Part shown: positions 37,907 through 49,926 of the stretch, piece after piece | Layout: each line of letters begins with the position of its first letter | How positions within the stretch are numbered: position 1 is the stretch's first letter | Assembly (NCBI GenBank): GCA_007258455.2 | Contig: VDFB02321277.1 | Span: forward strand, 1-64,000 | DNA length: 64,000 bases | Direction: 5' to 3' | Source of the DNA: Sequoia sempervirens | Taxonomy: Eukaryota > Streptophyta > Pinopsida > Cupressales > Cupressaceae | The notes under the pieces: generated by a model | Databases searched by the model: none | What the model saw: the letters and a program-made list of their open reading frames with translations, nothing else | Told to the model about the DNA's origin: nothing | Position numbers and translations under genes: made by a program

Positions 37907-39660
37907 ATGGCACCTGTGCGAAAAAACTCAGTGGCAAGTACGACGATAGGTGCGAAGGAAGGAGTGAACGCAAGAATATTTTCTCAAGAATTTACATCGG
38001 CAAAAAGACATAGAGCGGAAGGAGGAACACATAAGACAGGTAGCGGGAGGAAGGAGACATCAAGGCCGGGACAAGCATTGCCCCAAAAGATTAGGGAAGA
38101 AGAGGCCTTTGTGGCTATACAAGAAGTAAATGACAAAGAGGAACAAGTGGTTTGGGAAACAAAGTCAAAGCCAGGGCAACAATCTGCCTAAGCATAACAA
38201 AGGGCGTAATCCATGTTACTTTCAGAGGCGCACCTAGATGCAGGATTTCAATGGGAAAAATCAAATGGGTCAGAACCCTAAGGATTGGATTCTGAAGGAA
38301 AAAATGCAGAATGAGTTACCTTTCTCCCCCCGAATAAAAGATCAAAGATTGTCTTGATTGCAACAAGCTATCTGCAACCAAGATGGGACTACCTAAAGGA
38401 TTGAAGCTTGTTTGTGAAATGGATGGGAGTAGAAGCCACAACACAAGAGACACTGGAATGGCTAGAGAATCAATTTGAAGGTTGGGTAAGAGCAAAACCC
38501 CTATCTAAAAATTTCATTTTGATAGAATGTATAAATCACCATCTAAAAGAAAATATTTTAAATGGAGAACCTTTGTTCTTCAATGGGTTCTTCTTGTACA
38601 AGTTGGATTGGGTACCCAATTTTGATCGCAAAAAACATAAACCAAAAAAGCTTCCATTCTAGATCACTCTGGAAGATCTTCCCTTAGAGTTTTGGAGTGA
38701 GGAAATATTAGGTAAAATTGGTGATTCCCTAGGTATGTTCATGGGGATCGAGGAAGAGTTTTTCTTGGGGACTCAGGAACTGCTAGATTTTTGGTGGAAT
38801 TGAACACAAAATTCAAGTTGTTGGACAACCTGGAAATCCTCAAAGCAAAGGGAGGGTGGATTCAAAAGATAGTGGTAGAAAAAAATGGGAGAAATTGCAA
38901 ACTGAGCTCCAGATTTGTGATTAGTTGTTCGAAAGGGTTGGGGAAAGTGATAGATCAACCCATGGATGGTGGCTGGTTTGGGAAATAGTACCCTAGGCCA
39001 GTCTAGGAGGCTGAGCATATGGTAGAGGAGATAGAGGGAAGTCATGAGGAATAAGGGTCACACCCACCAAACAATGGAGAGTCCTATTTCAAGGGAAAAG
39101 AGTATAGCTTGGTAGAAATTAAGAGCCTAATGATAGATACAAAGAGACTGGAGAAAGAAATATCAGAAAAGATTATGGTCGTAGCATGATATGATGTAAG
39201 GAAAGAGGTAGGAGATGAAATAGAGATTCAGAAGTAATGGGATGCTTCACTAGCCTTGGCAGAAGAAGAAGGAGAAAAGTGAGAGAGGGCCTCTAAAAGT
39301 AAGAAGGATATAAATGAAAGCTTGATAAATTTAGCCATTGGATTAATAGAAGGTGATCTAGATTTGGAACTAGATTCAAAAAAATTATGTCACAAGCCAT
39401 AGCTCCCGATAGAACAACAACTGATGATCAAAGCAGAAGAAGCCTCTAATGAGGATGTAGAGGAGATTTCCCCTATGAAAAAGTTAGGTTTTCTCCAGCA
39501 CCCCTCCATGAGATCCAAACCAAATTGTGGGAAAGTAAAGACTCGGTGGAGGAAATCATTGCAAGAATTGAGATTGTTGGATGGAGACGCTGAAGGCCAA
39601 AAAGAAATAACCACATTGTTGAAACCAGGGAAGGGGACTCCCCTTCCTGAGGAGCCATGA
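37907..39660 (+). pseudogene. LINE A ORF1 (DUF4283-type RNA-binding protein)
   Basis: Starts at ATG 37907 with a basic N-terminus and continues through several stops. A DUF4283-like domain lies at about 38408-38760 (LFFNGFFLYKLDWVPNF, then ITLEDLPLEFWSEEILGKIGDSLG), as in plant L1 ORF1 proteins, which bind LINE RNA. A lysine/glutamate-rich C-terminal region follows. I see no CCHC zinc knuckle, unlike LINE B ORF1. The stop TGA (39658-39660) overlaps the ORF2 ATG as ATGA. Confidence 0.7.
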
Positions 39661-42600
39661 AACTTCTATCTTCGATTGTCAGGGGACTGAACGCCCTTGA
39701 CAAGCAATGCCTGGTCAAGAGAAGAATCCTTTTGGCCAAGGCAGATTTGGTGCTGTTATAGGAAACAAAACTTTCCAAAGTAGAGTTGGAAATATTGAAA
39801 TGAAAAATTATGGGGTGGAATGTGGATGGAATTCAAGCAAGTGGAGCCTCTGGTAGCCTTGCCCTATTTTGGAATCCCACCATGGTGCAGGTAGAAACAA
39901 TTCAGGAAGGTCAATCCTGGAAAAGTTACTCAATTCAAAGTGTACATTCTAGTCTCAAGTTTGGACTCAACAATGTCTATGGACTAAATTCATGCATTCT
40001 AAAGCGTAATTTGTGGTAGGAACTAGAAGGACTATTAAGATAAAAACAATGAGAAGTTTTCATTTTAGTAGGTGATTTTAATGCAATATTGGAGGGGAAG
40101 GATAAAATTGGCAGAGTTCAGAAGGAAAATCAATCACAGAAAGATTTCAGAGACTGGATAATAAGAAATAATCTACTAAGTATAGAATTTAGGAAAGGAA
40201 CATACACATGGACAAACAAAAGAGTAGGCCCCTGGATGATAGCAGAGAAGTTGGATAGATTTCTCTTCTGGGGTGGTATGGATAGCTTCCCATACACCTT
40301 TGAAGCTTCGATAGCCCTTGGGGCAGGATCAGATCACCTTCCAATTGAGTTAGAAATCCAAGAAGATAGAAGTCCCTATCGTTCACCATTCAAATTTGAG
40401 AACATGTGGTTCAAGGATTCATCCTTTCTGGGGCTTATGGAAGAATGGCAGAGCAATACTCATGCCAGTGGCTCAAAATTTTTTTGTCTCTAAACAAAGC
40501 TTAAATGTCTAAAGCAGAAGATCAAAGAATGGAATCAACATACCTTCAAAAATATCTTTGAAACAAAAGAGGGTATAGAGGAAGAACTCCAAGTGGTGGA
40601 AGAGGATATAATGCAGAATGGGATGAATGATCAAAGTTACAATAAAGAAAAAGAGCTTCTAGGTAAATATGAGGAGGTGCTGGCCAAAGAAGAAATATTC
40701 TGGAGACAAAAATCTTAAGAGGTATGGCTTAGGGAGGGAGATAAAAACATAAAATTATTTCATAACAACACGAGGCAACACCACAGTGCTAATAGGATCA
40801 TGAGTTTAAAGAGACAAGATGGCTCTGTCATAGATGATCCCAGAGAGATAGCAGAGGAAGTTGTCCATTTCTTCAAGATTCTGGACTCAATAACTCAAGT
40901 GGTTCAGATCTCCCAAGCCAGAGTGAGATGTTGAAGAACATTCCAAAGCTAGTTAGAGAAGCCCAAAACAAAATGCTAAACAAGAAATTATTAAAGGAAG
41001 AGATAAAGGAATCCCTTTTTCAACTACATCCTGATAAACCTCAAGGCCCAGATGCATGCCTGCAAGATTTTTCCAATGTTGTTGGGATGTTATAGGTGAT
41101 GAAGTCTATGAAGCAGTTGAAGCATCTTGGAACTTTGGAAATCTACTAAGGGAAATCAATAATACATTCATTTCCTTGGTACCTAAGAAGGAGGATGCCA
41201 GATTGTTAGATGATTTCCGACCAATTTCTTTATGGACCACTCTATACAAAATATTATCAAAGGCAATGGAAAATAGGCTGAAACTTATTTTTCCTTTGGT
41301 CATAGTTGAGCAGCAAATTGGCTTTGTCTCAGGGCAGGCTATTCTTGATGGTGTTATTATAATGCAGGAAGAAATTCACTCCATACAATAGAAAAAGCAT
41401 GCCAGGATGCTCATAAAATTGGACATGAGGAAGGCTTATGATATGGTGGATTGGAGGTTCTTGCTCAAGGTATTGGAGGCCTTTGGATTCAACAAGCATT
41501 GGTTGAATTGGGTGTTCACCCGCATGTCCTCCTTGATATTATCAGTCCTAGTTAATGGATCATTGGAAGGATTCTTTGAAGTTTCTAGGGGTCTACGACA
41601 AGGTGACTCAATTTCCCCATTTCTATATATTTTGATGGCATAAGCTTTAGGGAAAATTTTTCACCAATGGCATCAGCTCTTCTCAAATTGCTGGGGTCAA
41701 GGTAACAAGAAAGTTACAAGTGATCTCCCATCAACAGTTTGCTAATGACACTTCTCTCCTTGGGTCGGCGAAAAGGAAAGAAGCTCTCTACCTAATCTCA
41801 ATATTGAAAACCTATGCTAAGGTGTCAGGTCAAGAGGTGAACCCAAGGAAATTTGAGGTATTCTTTTTCAATACCATAGGGTAGAAAGAACAAGAAATCC
41901 TAAGGATCCTAGGTTTTAAGAAAGGTGAACTTCCTTGCATATACTTAGGAATTCCCCTAGCTAAGGGGCTAACGTCGACCAGCCTTTGGGACCCGCTTAA
42001 CTTGAAGACAAACACAAAGGTAAACTCTTGGAAGGTGAAATGCCTATCTTGGGCAGGAAGAATCACTTTGATCAAACTAGTTCTCTTAGCCCTTTTGATT
42101 TACCTAATGTCAATCCTATGCATTCCTAGTGGCAGTGCCTCAAACTTGACAAAACTCTATAGGAAATTTTTCGAGTAAGGAAATGAAGACAAGCATAAGA
42201 TTTCCCTTATTGCCAAGGGGAGAAGCTTTGTCGATTGAAAGAAGATGGGGGTCTAGGCTTCAAGCATCTAGATCAACATAATAAGGTGTTTGGAGAAAAA
42301 CTAGTGTGGTGAATGCATTGTGAGACAGAGAACAAATGGGAAAAGATTCTTCATCACAAGTATTTGAAGAATGATAATGGGGACAACATCCTCACAATAT
42401 CTAACCCCCCATCAAGATCAAGGATTTGGAATTTTCTCAAGAAATGCAAATTGGTTATATGTGATTTTATTTCTTGGGACATCAAGGATAGTAGTTGGGA
42501 TCTATTTTGGGAAGACTCTTGGGCAGGGTTCCCTAGCGTGGATAGTTCCATAGAGGTGGGGGATATCAAGAGAACACTAAAAATATTCTGGGGCAACAAA

Positions 42601-43840
42601 GTGAAAGATTACTTGACCCCGGACCCAAATAATATAGTCTACAAGTGGAAATGGAAGGACTTCACCGGCCTCAACTTGCCCCTAGGGGAAGTCCTTTCTC
42701 TCTTAGAATCCCTCATAAAGAGATCATTATCCTTGATCAATGGTGTTGATACAGTGATCTGGACGAGAGCAAAAATAGGGTCCTACAATGCATGAGATGG
42801 CTACAAGAAGCTTTATAAAGAATAGGTGATGGCAATGGAGCATATTCCCCTTCATCTATGTTGGAATAGTATGTGTCTCCCCAAGGCAGGAACCTATGCT
42901 TGGGCTGCTCTTTAGGGAAAAATTCTCACGACAGAAAAATTTTGAACGATGGGGTTTCAAGGCCCATATCATTATGTTCTATGTGAAAAGGAGGAAATGG
43001 AAAACCATCTACTATTGGGTTGCGAGTTTTCCCAAGAGTGTTGGCATTGGCTATGTGCAAGATTGGGATGGGCTTGTGCATTGCCAAAGGACTTGTTGTG
43101 TTCGTTTAATGCCTAGCCATCCTTGAATAGGGGCTCAGTCTTTGGCGAAGTATGGAAATTAAGCCCATCAATATGGTGTGGGAGTTGTAGAAAGAAAGAA
43201 ATCGATGCCTCTTTCGAGATAAGAAGATGTGTGTAACTTCCCTTATCAACAAGGTTGCAGCAGTAATAATAGAAGCACTAAATGCCAAACTAGAGCAAAG
43301 AGCACTGAAAGACAAATAGTTTTCTGAATGGGATGCAAGGTTGAGATTTACGTGGCCCTCATTATGAATCTTGCCTTGGGTTGGTAATGGAGGAAGAAGG
43401 GTAGTTATGGAGAGAGCTTCAATGGTGTGGTCTCCTCCACCTACGGGATGGCTAAAGCTAAATTTTGATGGGGCCACAAAGGGAAATTTGGGTCCCTCTG
43501 AAGTAGGATGTATTATGAGGGTTGGCTCTGGAAGACAATTCTTTCCTCAGCAAAGTGTCTGCTAGATGGAACAAATAATGAAGCAGAATTAAGGGCAATA
43601 ACTCATGGGTTGAACTTGTGCAAAAATCTTGGTGTCAAGGAGATTGCAATTGAAGGAGACTTAGTCTTGGTTATAAACACCCTTAGGAAAGGAGAGATGC
43701 CTAATTGGAAGCTCCAAGGTCTCCTTTCTAGAACAATGGAAGTATTGAAAAGCTTTGAAAAATATACAATTAATCACATATATAGGGAAGGTAACCATGA
43801 GGCAGACGCTTTAGCAAATCAAGGGGTGGTGGTCAAATAA
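39657..43840 (+). pseudogene. LINE A ORF2 (endonuclease, RT, zf-RVT, RNase H)
   Basis: About 1,390 codons, the normal length for a plant L1 ORF2 with RNase H. In order: AP-like endonuclease from ATG 39657 (VRGLN, ETKLSK, VGDFNAILEGKDKIG near 40071, SDHLPIE near 40330); RT with NNTFISLVPKK (41159), FRPISLWTTLYKI, LIKLDMRKAYDMVDW (41410) and RGLRQGDSISPFLYILMA (41590); the catalytic box is FAND, not FADD, because of AAT at 41744-41746; zf-RVT with CEKEEMENHLLLGCEF near 42990; RNase H from about 43444 (LNFDGATKGN) with NNEAELRAI, IEGDLVLVI and EGNHEADALAN, so all four acidic residues remain. At least six stops or shifts break it. Confidence 0.88.
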
Positions 43841-44800
43841 GATTGGTGCCCATGTGTCATACTTGGGGGTTGTTGTGCCAGCTTGGCCAAATTGACACAT
43901 GGGCATCCTAGGTGTTAGTAAGGACAAATGGTGACAAACACCATGATAGGTTCCCCTTTCAGTATTTCACCTCCAAACGCATGTATTCTAGCCAAGATTA
44001 AAATTGGCATTAAATGTCGCATGAGGGAAAGGATTCAATGAGAGCCGACAAAGTGCGAACCTCATTGAGAGACAACATTGGAGAGTGTAGAATGACAAAC
44101 ACAAGAAATTCTAGATCGAATAGAAGTATGATGAGCTTACACTTGGATGTCCTCGTACTCACTCTCAATGGTGGAATGGAGGTAGGTACTGCTAGAATTA
44201 ATGGTGAAAGATGGCCTTCGCTAGGCCATGAATGGGAATGTAATTATTTAAGGCAGATGGGACTCGCTTCTAACACACATAAAAAATGGAGACCCCCATA
44301 AAGCTAAACTGCAGGAAGTCGGAGGCGACATTCATTGGATTCATTTTTGACTAGAGACTGAAGTTTATTTTCCAAAATAAGGACATCCTATGTTTGGAGA
44401 CAATCTAAATGGTGCTCGGGAGGAAATTATGTTTCTCCAACAATAAAATGAGGGAAAATTTAGACATCTCCTCATGGTTTCTGTCATATTTGTTGGACCT
44501 AAATTTTCCTAAATTATGGTGTTTGGTTCTTCTGAGAATGGTGTTTGAAGTTGCAATATTGGAGGAGGAATTGAGGATGGTGGCAGTAGCAAGGCCTGGT
44601 GTGGGGATTCCATTCCTAGATGACATAACAACAATGTTCCAACAGGGTGTCGAAGTGGAGTGGCAGTTATTCATTCTGGATGTGGTGGGCGAGCAACTGG
44701 CTATTCAGCGGTACTGGGCATAGATTGGAGTGGATTTCATTTGCAAACAATTGGGCATTATCAAGGTGGCTAGTTTGCAATGGCTCAGGGACTTTGTGGA
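43841..44800 (+). other. LINE A 3' region
   Basis: Non-coding 3' region of LINE A after the ORF2 stop, up to the nested insertion. Open frames at 44014-44301 and 44409-44723 show no known domain. They may be chance or a lost accessory ORF. Confidence 0.55.
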
Positions 44801-46013
44801 TGTGATATAGGGGGATTCACTACTCACGAGTTCTCTTCGTTCAGAGATGCTCACGGGGTGAACTGCCCTATATTACCTCAATGGAACAACACGAAAGTTT
44901 TAAATTTTGAAAGAGTAGGTCATAGAGGATTTTTGGACAGACTGACAAGCTCTTGGCTAGAGGATGACAACGCGGAATATGGACAACAACATGGTGCGTT
45001 GGCATCTCAGAGGCACACTGGCATCTCGTACGGACCAGAGAATGAGTTTATCATAGAAAATGCGTAAATAACCACTTCTACTTTGAATGTTAAAAACCAT
45101 AGAATATAGTAAAATAGCAGAAAGTGATAAAACTAAGATAAAGAAGTACAAATGACAAAGGTAAGGAGAAGAAAGGAAAGAAATACTTACGACCGTGCGG
45201 GTGATGAAGCCCCCACCAAAAAAATGTCTTCAAAACTTGCACACAAGAGGGAGAGAGAAATTGCTGGGTGGTTATATAGGGGCCTACCTCAGTCAGACCC
45301 CATTTAGGTGTTCCCACCTCCATGGACAACCAAAGAAAAAGAGATAAAGAAGTAAAAAAAACACAATCACTACAAAAACAGTACTATGCTACTCAACCAA
45401 ATGATAGAGGAGAAGAAAGGGAAGCTTACCACCTCCACCAAGAGAACTCAAGGCTACTTGGGGGAGAAAATGAGAGGAACTGAAGCCTCTACTACAATGG
45501 TGTGGTCCCAAATTTGCTCTACTGACGTGATGGAGTGTTGATGTTGTTGCTGTGAAGTGTAAAGTGTTTGGCTACAAGGCTTAGAGCTGTCAAGAGTGAG
45601 CTCAATGCTTGGAAGAAGATGTGAAGAGTGAGAGTATGAGAGCCAAGTCTATCCAAGATTTCTTCCAACCTCCAAAAGCAAGTTCAAAGACTGATTACGA
45701 AGGAATGAGAAAGAAAACAACCATATTCGGGTCATTCGATCAAAGGAGGCCTTACAACTTTGTTGCTAATGGGAAGAGTAATGCCTCTGTTGGCTCAACT
45801 GCAAGAATCTTCTAGGGATGTAAATGCACCGTGTGGACATCTACATGATGCGTGGGTGTCTCCGACAGAAACACCTCCACTAACACACAAAATAGGCGCC
45901 AAGTGGACCACCATCAGCGGGCTTAAGTGAATTAAGCCTTCAACTTAGGTTTTCTAAAGTGTGAAGAGGAAAAAAGGGGAATTACGCCTAGGGTGCAAAT
46001 TCACTCTTATACA
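44801..46013 (-). repeat. LTR (3' LTR of nested element)
   Basis: 1,213 bp. Pairs with 49927-51136. In the first about 270 bp the two differ at roughly one site in seven by eye; later parts are closer. A minus-strand TATA box (CTATATAA) is at 45279-45272. A GTAAGT donor-like site follows on the minus strand at about 45190. Confidence 0.9.
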
Positions 46014-46027
46014 TTTTTCACCCACTT
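46014..46027 (-). promoter_or_regulatory. Polypurine tract of nested element
   Basis: On the minus strand AGTGGGTGAAAAA lies directly before the TGTATAAG start of the left LTR, the expected plus-strand primer position. Confidence 0.6.
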
Positions 46028-46290
46028 TAGTGAGAAAAAGTACTGTGAGTGCTCGGTAAAGTAGATCAAGAAGATAGTAGGGTTAGAAACATATACTTGA
46101 ACCATTGTGGAATCAGACCGTGATCTGGAAAACTTGAAGATGCAGGGAAAATAAAGGACTCCACAACTGCTCGAAACTATGAAGTTGGAACAAAAAAGCA
46201 TCTTATAGGCCTGCAAACCTGCAAGGAGTAAACCCCCAAGATCTCTCACATGGAGGAAGCCCCAAGGAACCAAAATCTGTAGAGTGAAGA

Positions 46291-46797
46291 AGCAGCGACA
46301 TGTCTAGGTCCGTAGATAGAACATGTCAGAAGCAGTGACATGTCTACCCACAGATAGAGTGTGTCTAAAGCATCGATACGTCTACTTGTAGATAGGATGC
46401 ATCTAAAAGTGGCGACATGTCTACTTGTAGATAGAACATGTCTAAAGCGTCGATACGTCTACTCATAGATATAACACATCTGAAAGCAGTGACATGCCTA
46501 CCCGCAAATAGAACATGTCTAAAGCGTCAATACTTCTACCCGCAGATAGAACACATCTGAAAGTGGTGACATGCCTACCCGCAGATAGAACAAGTCTAAA
46601 GCATCGATACGTCTACCTATAGATAGAATGCATCTAAAAAGTGTCAATACATCTACCTGAAAATAGGATGCATCTAAAAGTGGTGACATGTCTACCTACA
46701 GATAAAACATGTCTAAAGTGTTGATACATCTACCTGTAGATAGGACACATCTAAAAGCGGTGACATGTCTACCCACAGATAGAGCATGTCTAAAGCG
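46291..46797. repeat. Dimeric minisatellite, 13 monomers of ~37 bp
   Basis: Monomers alternate between type A (core GACATGTCTACC) and type B (core GATACGTCTACC), each followed by 'gatagaacatgtctaaa'-like sequence. The order is A A B A B A B A B B A B A, so the working unit is a dimer of about 75 bp. GACATGTC is a perfect palindrome repeated through the array. It lies between the end of coding and the polypurine tract of the nested element. Confidence 0.9.
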
Positions 46798-47217
46798 GCC
46801 AGTCACACAGACCATAAAACTTTCAAAGGGGTCCCTTGGGAACCCGGCATGAAGAAAGAGGGGTCCACTCAAGGGATGCACTATTTAAAAAGTGAGGTCT
46901 AGTCAGGCTTCCCCAAAGCTAGACACGAAAGAATTCATTTGAGATAAGGAATTTCAAAGGAGGTCCCTCAGGAACCCTTCAAAAGAGAAAGGGGGTCCAA
47001 TCAAGGGACGCTTCATTTGGAAGATATAGAGAAGAGAGGGGTCCTTAAGTAGGACACACACCTCTGTAGCAAGTTATCACTACCCCCAACGTACAGGGGG
47101 GAGAACCATTCAAGAGACTTAGAACAGGATAGAGGTAAACCTCGATATCACTTGTCAAGCAAAGTAAAGGCATGTGCATCAATCAAATGGGAGTTTGATG
47201 GCACCTGAATTATGAAG
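46798..47217. repeat. Spacer with ~130-bp direct duplication
   Basis: Two related segments (about 46815-46890 and 46948-47022) share 'tttcaaagg.ggtccct..ggaaccc' and 'ggggtcca.tcaagggacgc'. Non-coding DNA downstream of the coding part of the nested element. Confidence 0.7.
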
Positions 47218-49808
47218 TTATTGCATTTTTTCTTGCAAGGCTTTGCATTCGCTAGTGGAATGGCCAAGCACTCGATGGTATGCATAGAAGGAATTTTTTC
47301 CTTCATCATGTTTATGAGTTTTATTACGTGTAGGAGAAGGAAGAGTGATTGCGTGAGATTTTAGAAGCTGCAACAAAATATGCTCTTGCTCAGATAAAGG
47401 ATGAGGAGTAGGAAGCAAAAGAGAAAGGTTTGACTTCTCACAAGAAGAAGAGGAAGGCATGAAGATAGTAGATAGAGGAGGATAAACAAATCCATGAGAA
47501 CAAGGTTGAGTGGAATTCATGTCACCATTCAACCATGGTTCCCTTTTAGATTGTTCATTCAAGCAACCAAGCCCTAGATTATGCTTACGAGGCACAAATT
47601 CTATAGGGACCTGAATACCTTGCTTGTTGTGCTCACAGCCTTTAAGCTCATAGCCACATTTAGAGATGAGCTTAAAGCTGGGGCCATAACTTGTTTGCAA
47701 GGAAAAGAAGGAGGATCCTCATACAGAGCATTGTCCCAGCAACAGGGATCACCCTCCTCTATGGGATTGCTATCGTTCTTATCAACAGGACTACCAACAC
47801 TATCCTCTTTAGCTGAAGCATAATCCTCTTCCTCAGAAGGAGGATCAACACTAAGGATATTAAAATTATTGCTCACACTACCCTATGATACAAGAGAATA
47901 ATAATCTTTGATAGTGGGTGTGGATGATGTTGTTAGAAGGTCTAAGTGGATCGAGTCGTCTTTATATTCTCCAATGAAGGATTCTGTAAAGTCTAAAGGA
48001 CCCCAATCACCACCAAGACATGCATTCCTTTGAGAAGAGGTAGAAGGATCACACTTAGGACTCCTTACTTCAGAAGGATCTTCTTCAAGGACATTTATCT
48101 TTGGGAGTACCCTTTGTAGTAGGCACTACTAGAGTAAACATCGACACATTAGAAGATACTGAAGGAATAAGAGTAAGCAAAATTGAAGCTCGACTAGTAG
48201 CTACCATCTCACATAGGTACATAGCCTCAGGGTCAGCCTTAACTATGACTACTCGATTGTTACAAATAAACTTAATAGATTTATGCAAGGTGGATGGGAT
48301 TGCGCCCGTAGCGTGAATCCATGGTCTACCAAGAAGAAGGTTACACGGTAACTTTTTTGCCATGACATATATAAGGGTAGGAACAGTAACAGTTCCCAAA
48401 CTCAAAGGCAAGACTATTGTGCCTAGGGATTGTTGACTAACATTATCAAACCCATGGAAGACAACAAAAGAAGTATTAAGAGAGGATGGGTCAATATTAA
48501 TCTTAGGCAGTAGATCAATACTACACACATTGAGCGCCAAACCAACATCAATGAGAGTATGTCTAATGCCTATCTTATTAATATTAACTATGATCATTAG
48601 AGGGTCCACTTGCTTCTATACTTCCGGAGGCGGGAGCTCCTGCGGATAGAACGTAATGTTCGGCGAACCCATGCGAATATACACCATAAATGCATTAGCA
48701 TCTGCTGGCCTAGCGGAAGAAGGCAAGAGGATCTTTTGCAAAGCTTCTTGAAGCATACCTTGATTTAAACTAGGGTAGACCTAAGCAAGTCCCACAGTGA
48801 GATCTTATCTTGAGTAACCCGAGGTTGCTCGACAAGATTGCAATCATTAGGTGCTTTAGCTATAGGTTTATGAGCTAAAGGAAGACTTGGTTGTTTATTC
48901 ATTTTATTCTCATAAGTATAGGCTACTGCTTTATAAGAGGGAGCCTTAGAAATATTAGGAGAACCACCATGAGATGGAACACCATCAATAGAACAAACCC
49001 TATTAGAAGAAGGACTAGCCAGAGTCATGTAAATAAGTGGTCTCTTAGGCCTTTGAGGGGCAGCAGAGACATAGGTCTCATTAACTGAATCATCACAACT
49101 AGTAGAATAATTATTTGAATACATATTCTCAACATCAATCCAAACATGATCAAATGTGGAATAGTTATTTGAAGGAAAATTCTTAGCATCGATCCAGGGA
49201 GAATCTGATGTGGAAGGAGGTTCATCATTTGCAAATGAAATATCTCTAGAGGATAGTGCATTGGAATGAGAGGTAGGTTCATCATCCTCAAATGCATCAT
49301 CTCTAGAAGAGAGTGCATTGGAACAAAGATGAGATTCATCATTCAAACATGCAACATCTCTAGAAGAGAGTGCATTGGAAGGAGAAGGAGCCTAATTATT
49401 CATAAATGCATCATCTCTAGGAGCGAGTGCATTGGAATGAAGAGAAGGTAGAGTCACGTTAAGGAATGCATCAATGATTTCATCTTCTTGCAATAAGATT
49501 TCCTTCGAAGAAAGAGGAATATCATGAGAAGGATCAAAGATACCAAGTGACATAGGTAAAGCCAAGTCACCATCACATGCATTGAATGGAACACCATTAA
49601 CATTTTGAACAAAGTTAGATATTAAACTAATAAAATAAGATATTAAATCCATTACAATTTTTTTTGGGTATTTTCTATGTTGTAGTAAATCGTGTTCTCG
49701 GAGGTCTCCTGAGCATAATTTGAGGTCAGAACTTGCGTCGGTCCCTAAAATTTGATTTCCCAAGGCACATTTTTGGGATTGAACTAATTTTCTAGGAGAC
49801 CTTTCCAA
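47218..49808 (-). pseudogene. Gag/protease-like coding of nested LTR element
   Basis: Minus-strand coding in several open pieces. The first (49808-49392) is unassigned. The piece 49346-48765 is Ser/Asn/Asp-rich. A retroviral-type aspartic protease lies at 48609-48085: TLIDVGLALNVCS holds the catalytic D, with DVG where DSG or DGG is usual, and LLLGRPWIHATGAIPSTLH is the conserved flap-side segment. After a charged linker, 47700-47590 has a G-patch-like region (GYELKGCEHNKQGIQ ... HNLGLG), and a CCHC-like YHRVLGHSTSECKALQ sits at about 47285-47230. The wording resembles plant Ty3/gypsy polyproteins. Coding then stops with no RT. In-frame stops occur at about 49393 and 48616. Gag would package RNA and protease would cut it. 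Confidence 0.7.
49217..49440 (-). repeat. 57-bp (19-codon) in-frame repeats
   Basis: Four copies with landmark CTCTAGA (CTCTAGG in the last) at 49244, 49301, 49358 and 49415, period exactly 57. In the minus-strand protein they read as SNALSSRDDAF-type units. A period divisible by three keeps the frame. Confidence 0.9.
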
Positions 49809-49905
49809 CGGTGCAGACGGTTCTGAATTTCGAGCACTGAGTCAAAAGTTACGACCCCGCCAAGTAGGGGTAAATAGATTCCTAGTTTTTTGAAGAACAC
49901 TGTTG

Positions 49906-49923
49906 TTCATGTCGGGTTCACCA
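49906..49923 (-). promoter_or_regulatory. Primer binding site-like sequence of nested element
   Basis: On the minus strand TGGTGAACCCGACATGAA lies three bases after the end of the right LTR and starts with TGG, the complement of a tRNA CCA end. I cannot name the tRNA from memory. Confidence 0.6.
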
Positions 49924-49926
49924 AAA

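Larger units (their letters stand above)
37872..44800 (+). mobile_element. LINE A (L1-type), main part
   Basis: Full-length plant L1-type LINE: 5' leader from 37872, ORF1 from ATG 37907, ORF2 39657-43840, and a long 3' region. It is interrupted at 44800 by a minus-strand LTR retrotransposon and resumes at 51137, ending in poly(A) at 51359-51370. Without the insert it is about 7.16 kb. The 17-bp target duplications at 37855 and 51371 define both ends. Many stop codons and frameshifts show it is long inactive. Confidence 0.9.

Noticed and set aside
46291..46797. CRISPR-like array
   Set aside because: The units are head-to-tail diverged monomers without unique spacers, inside a plant retrotransposon.
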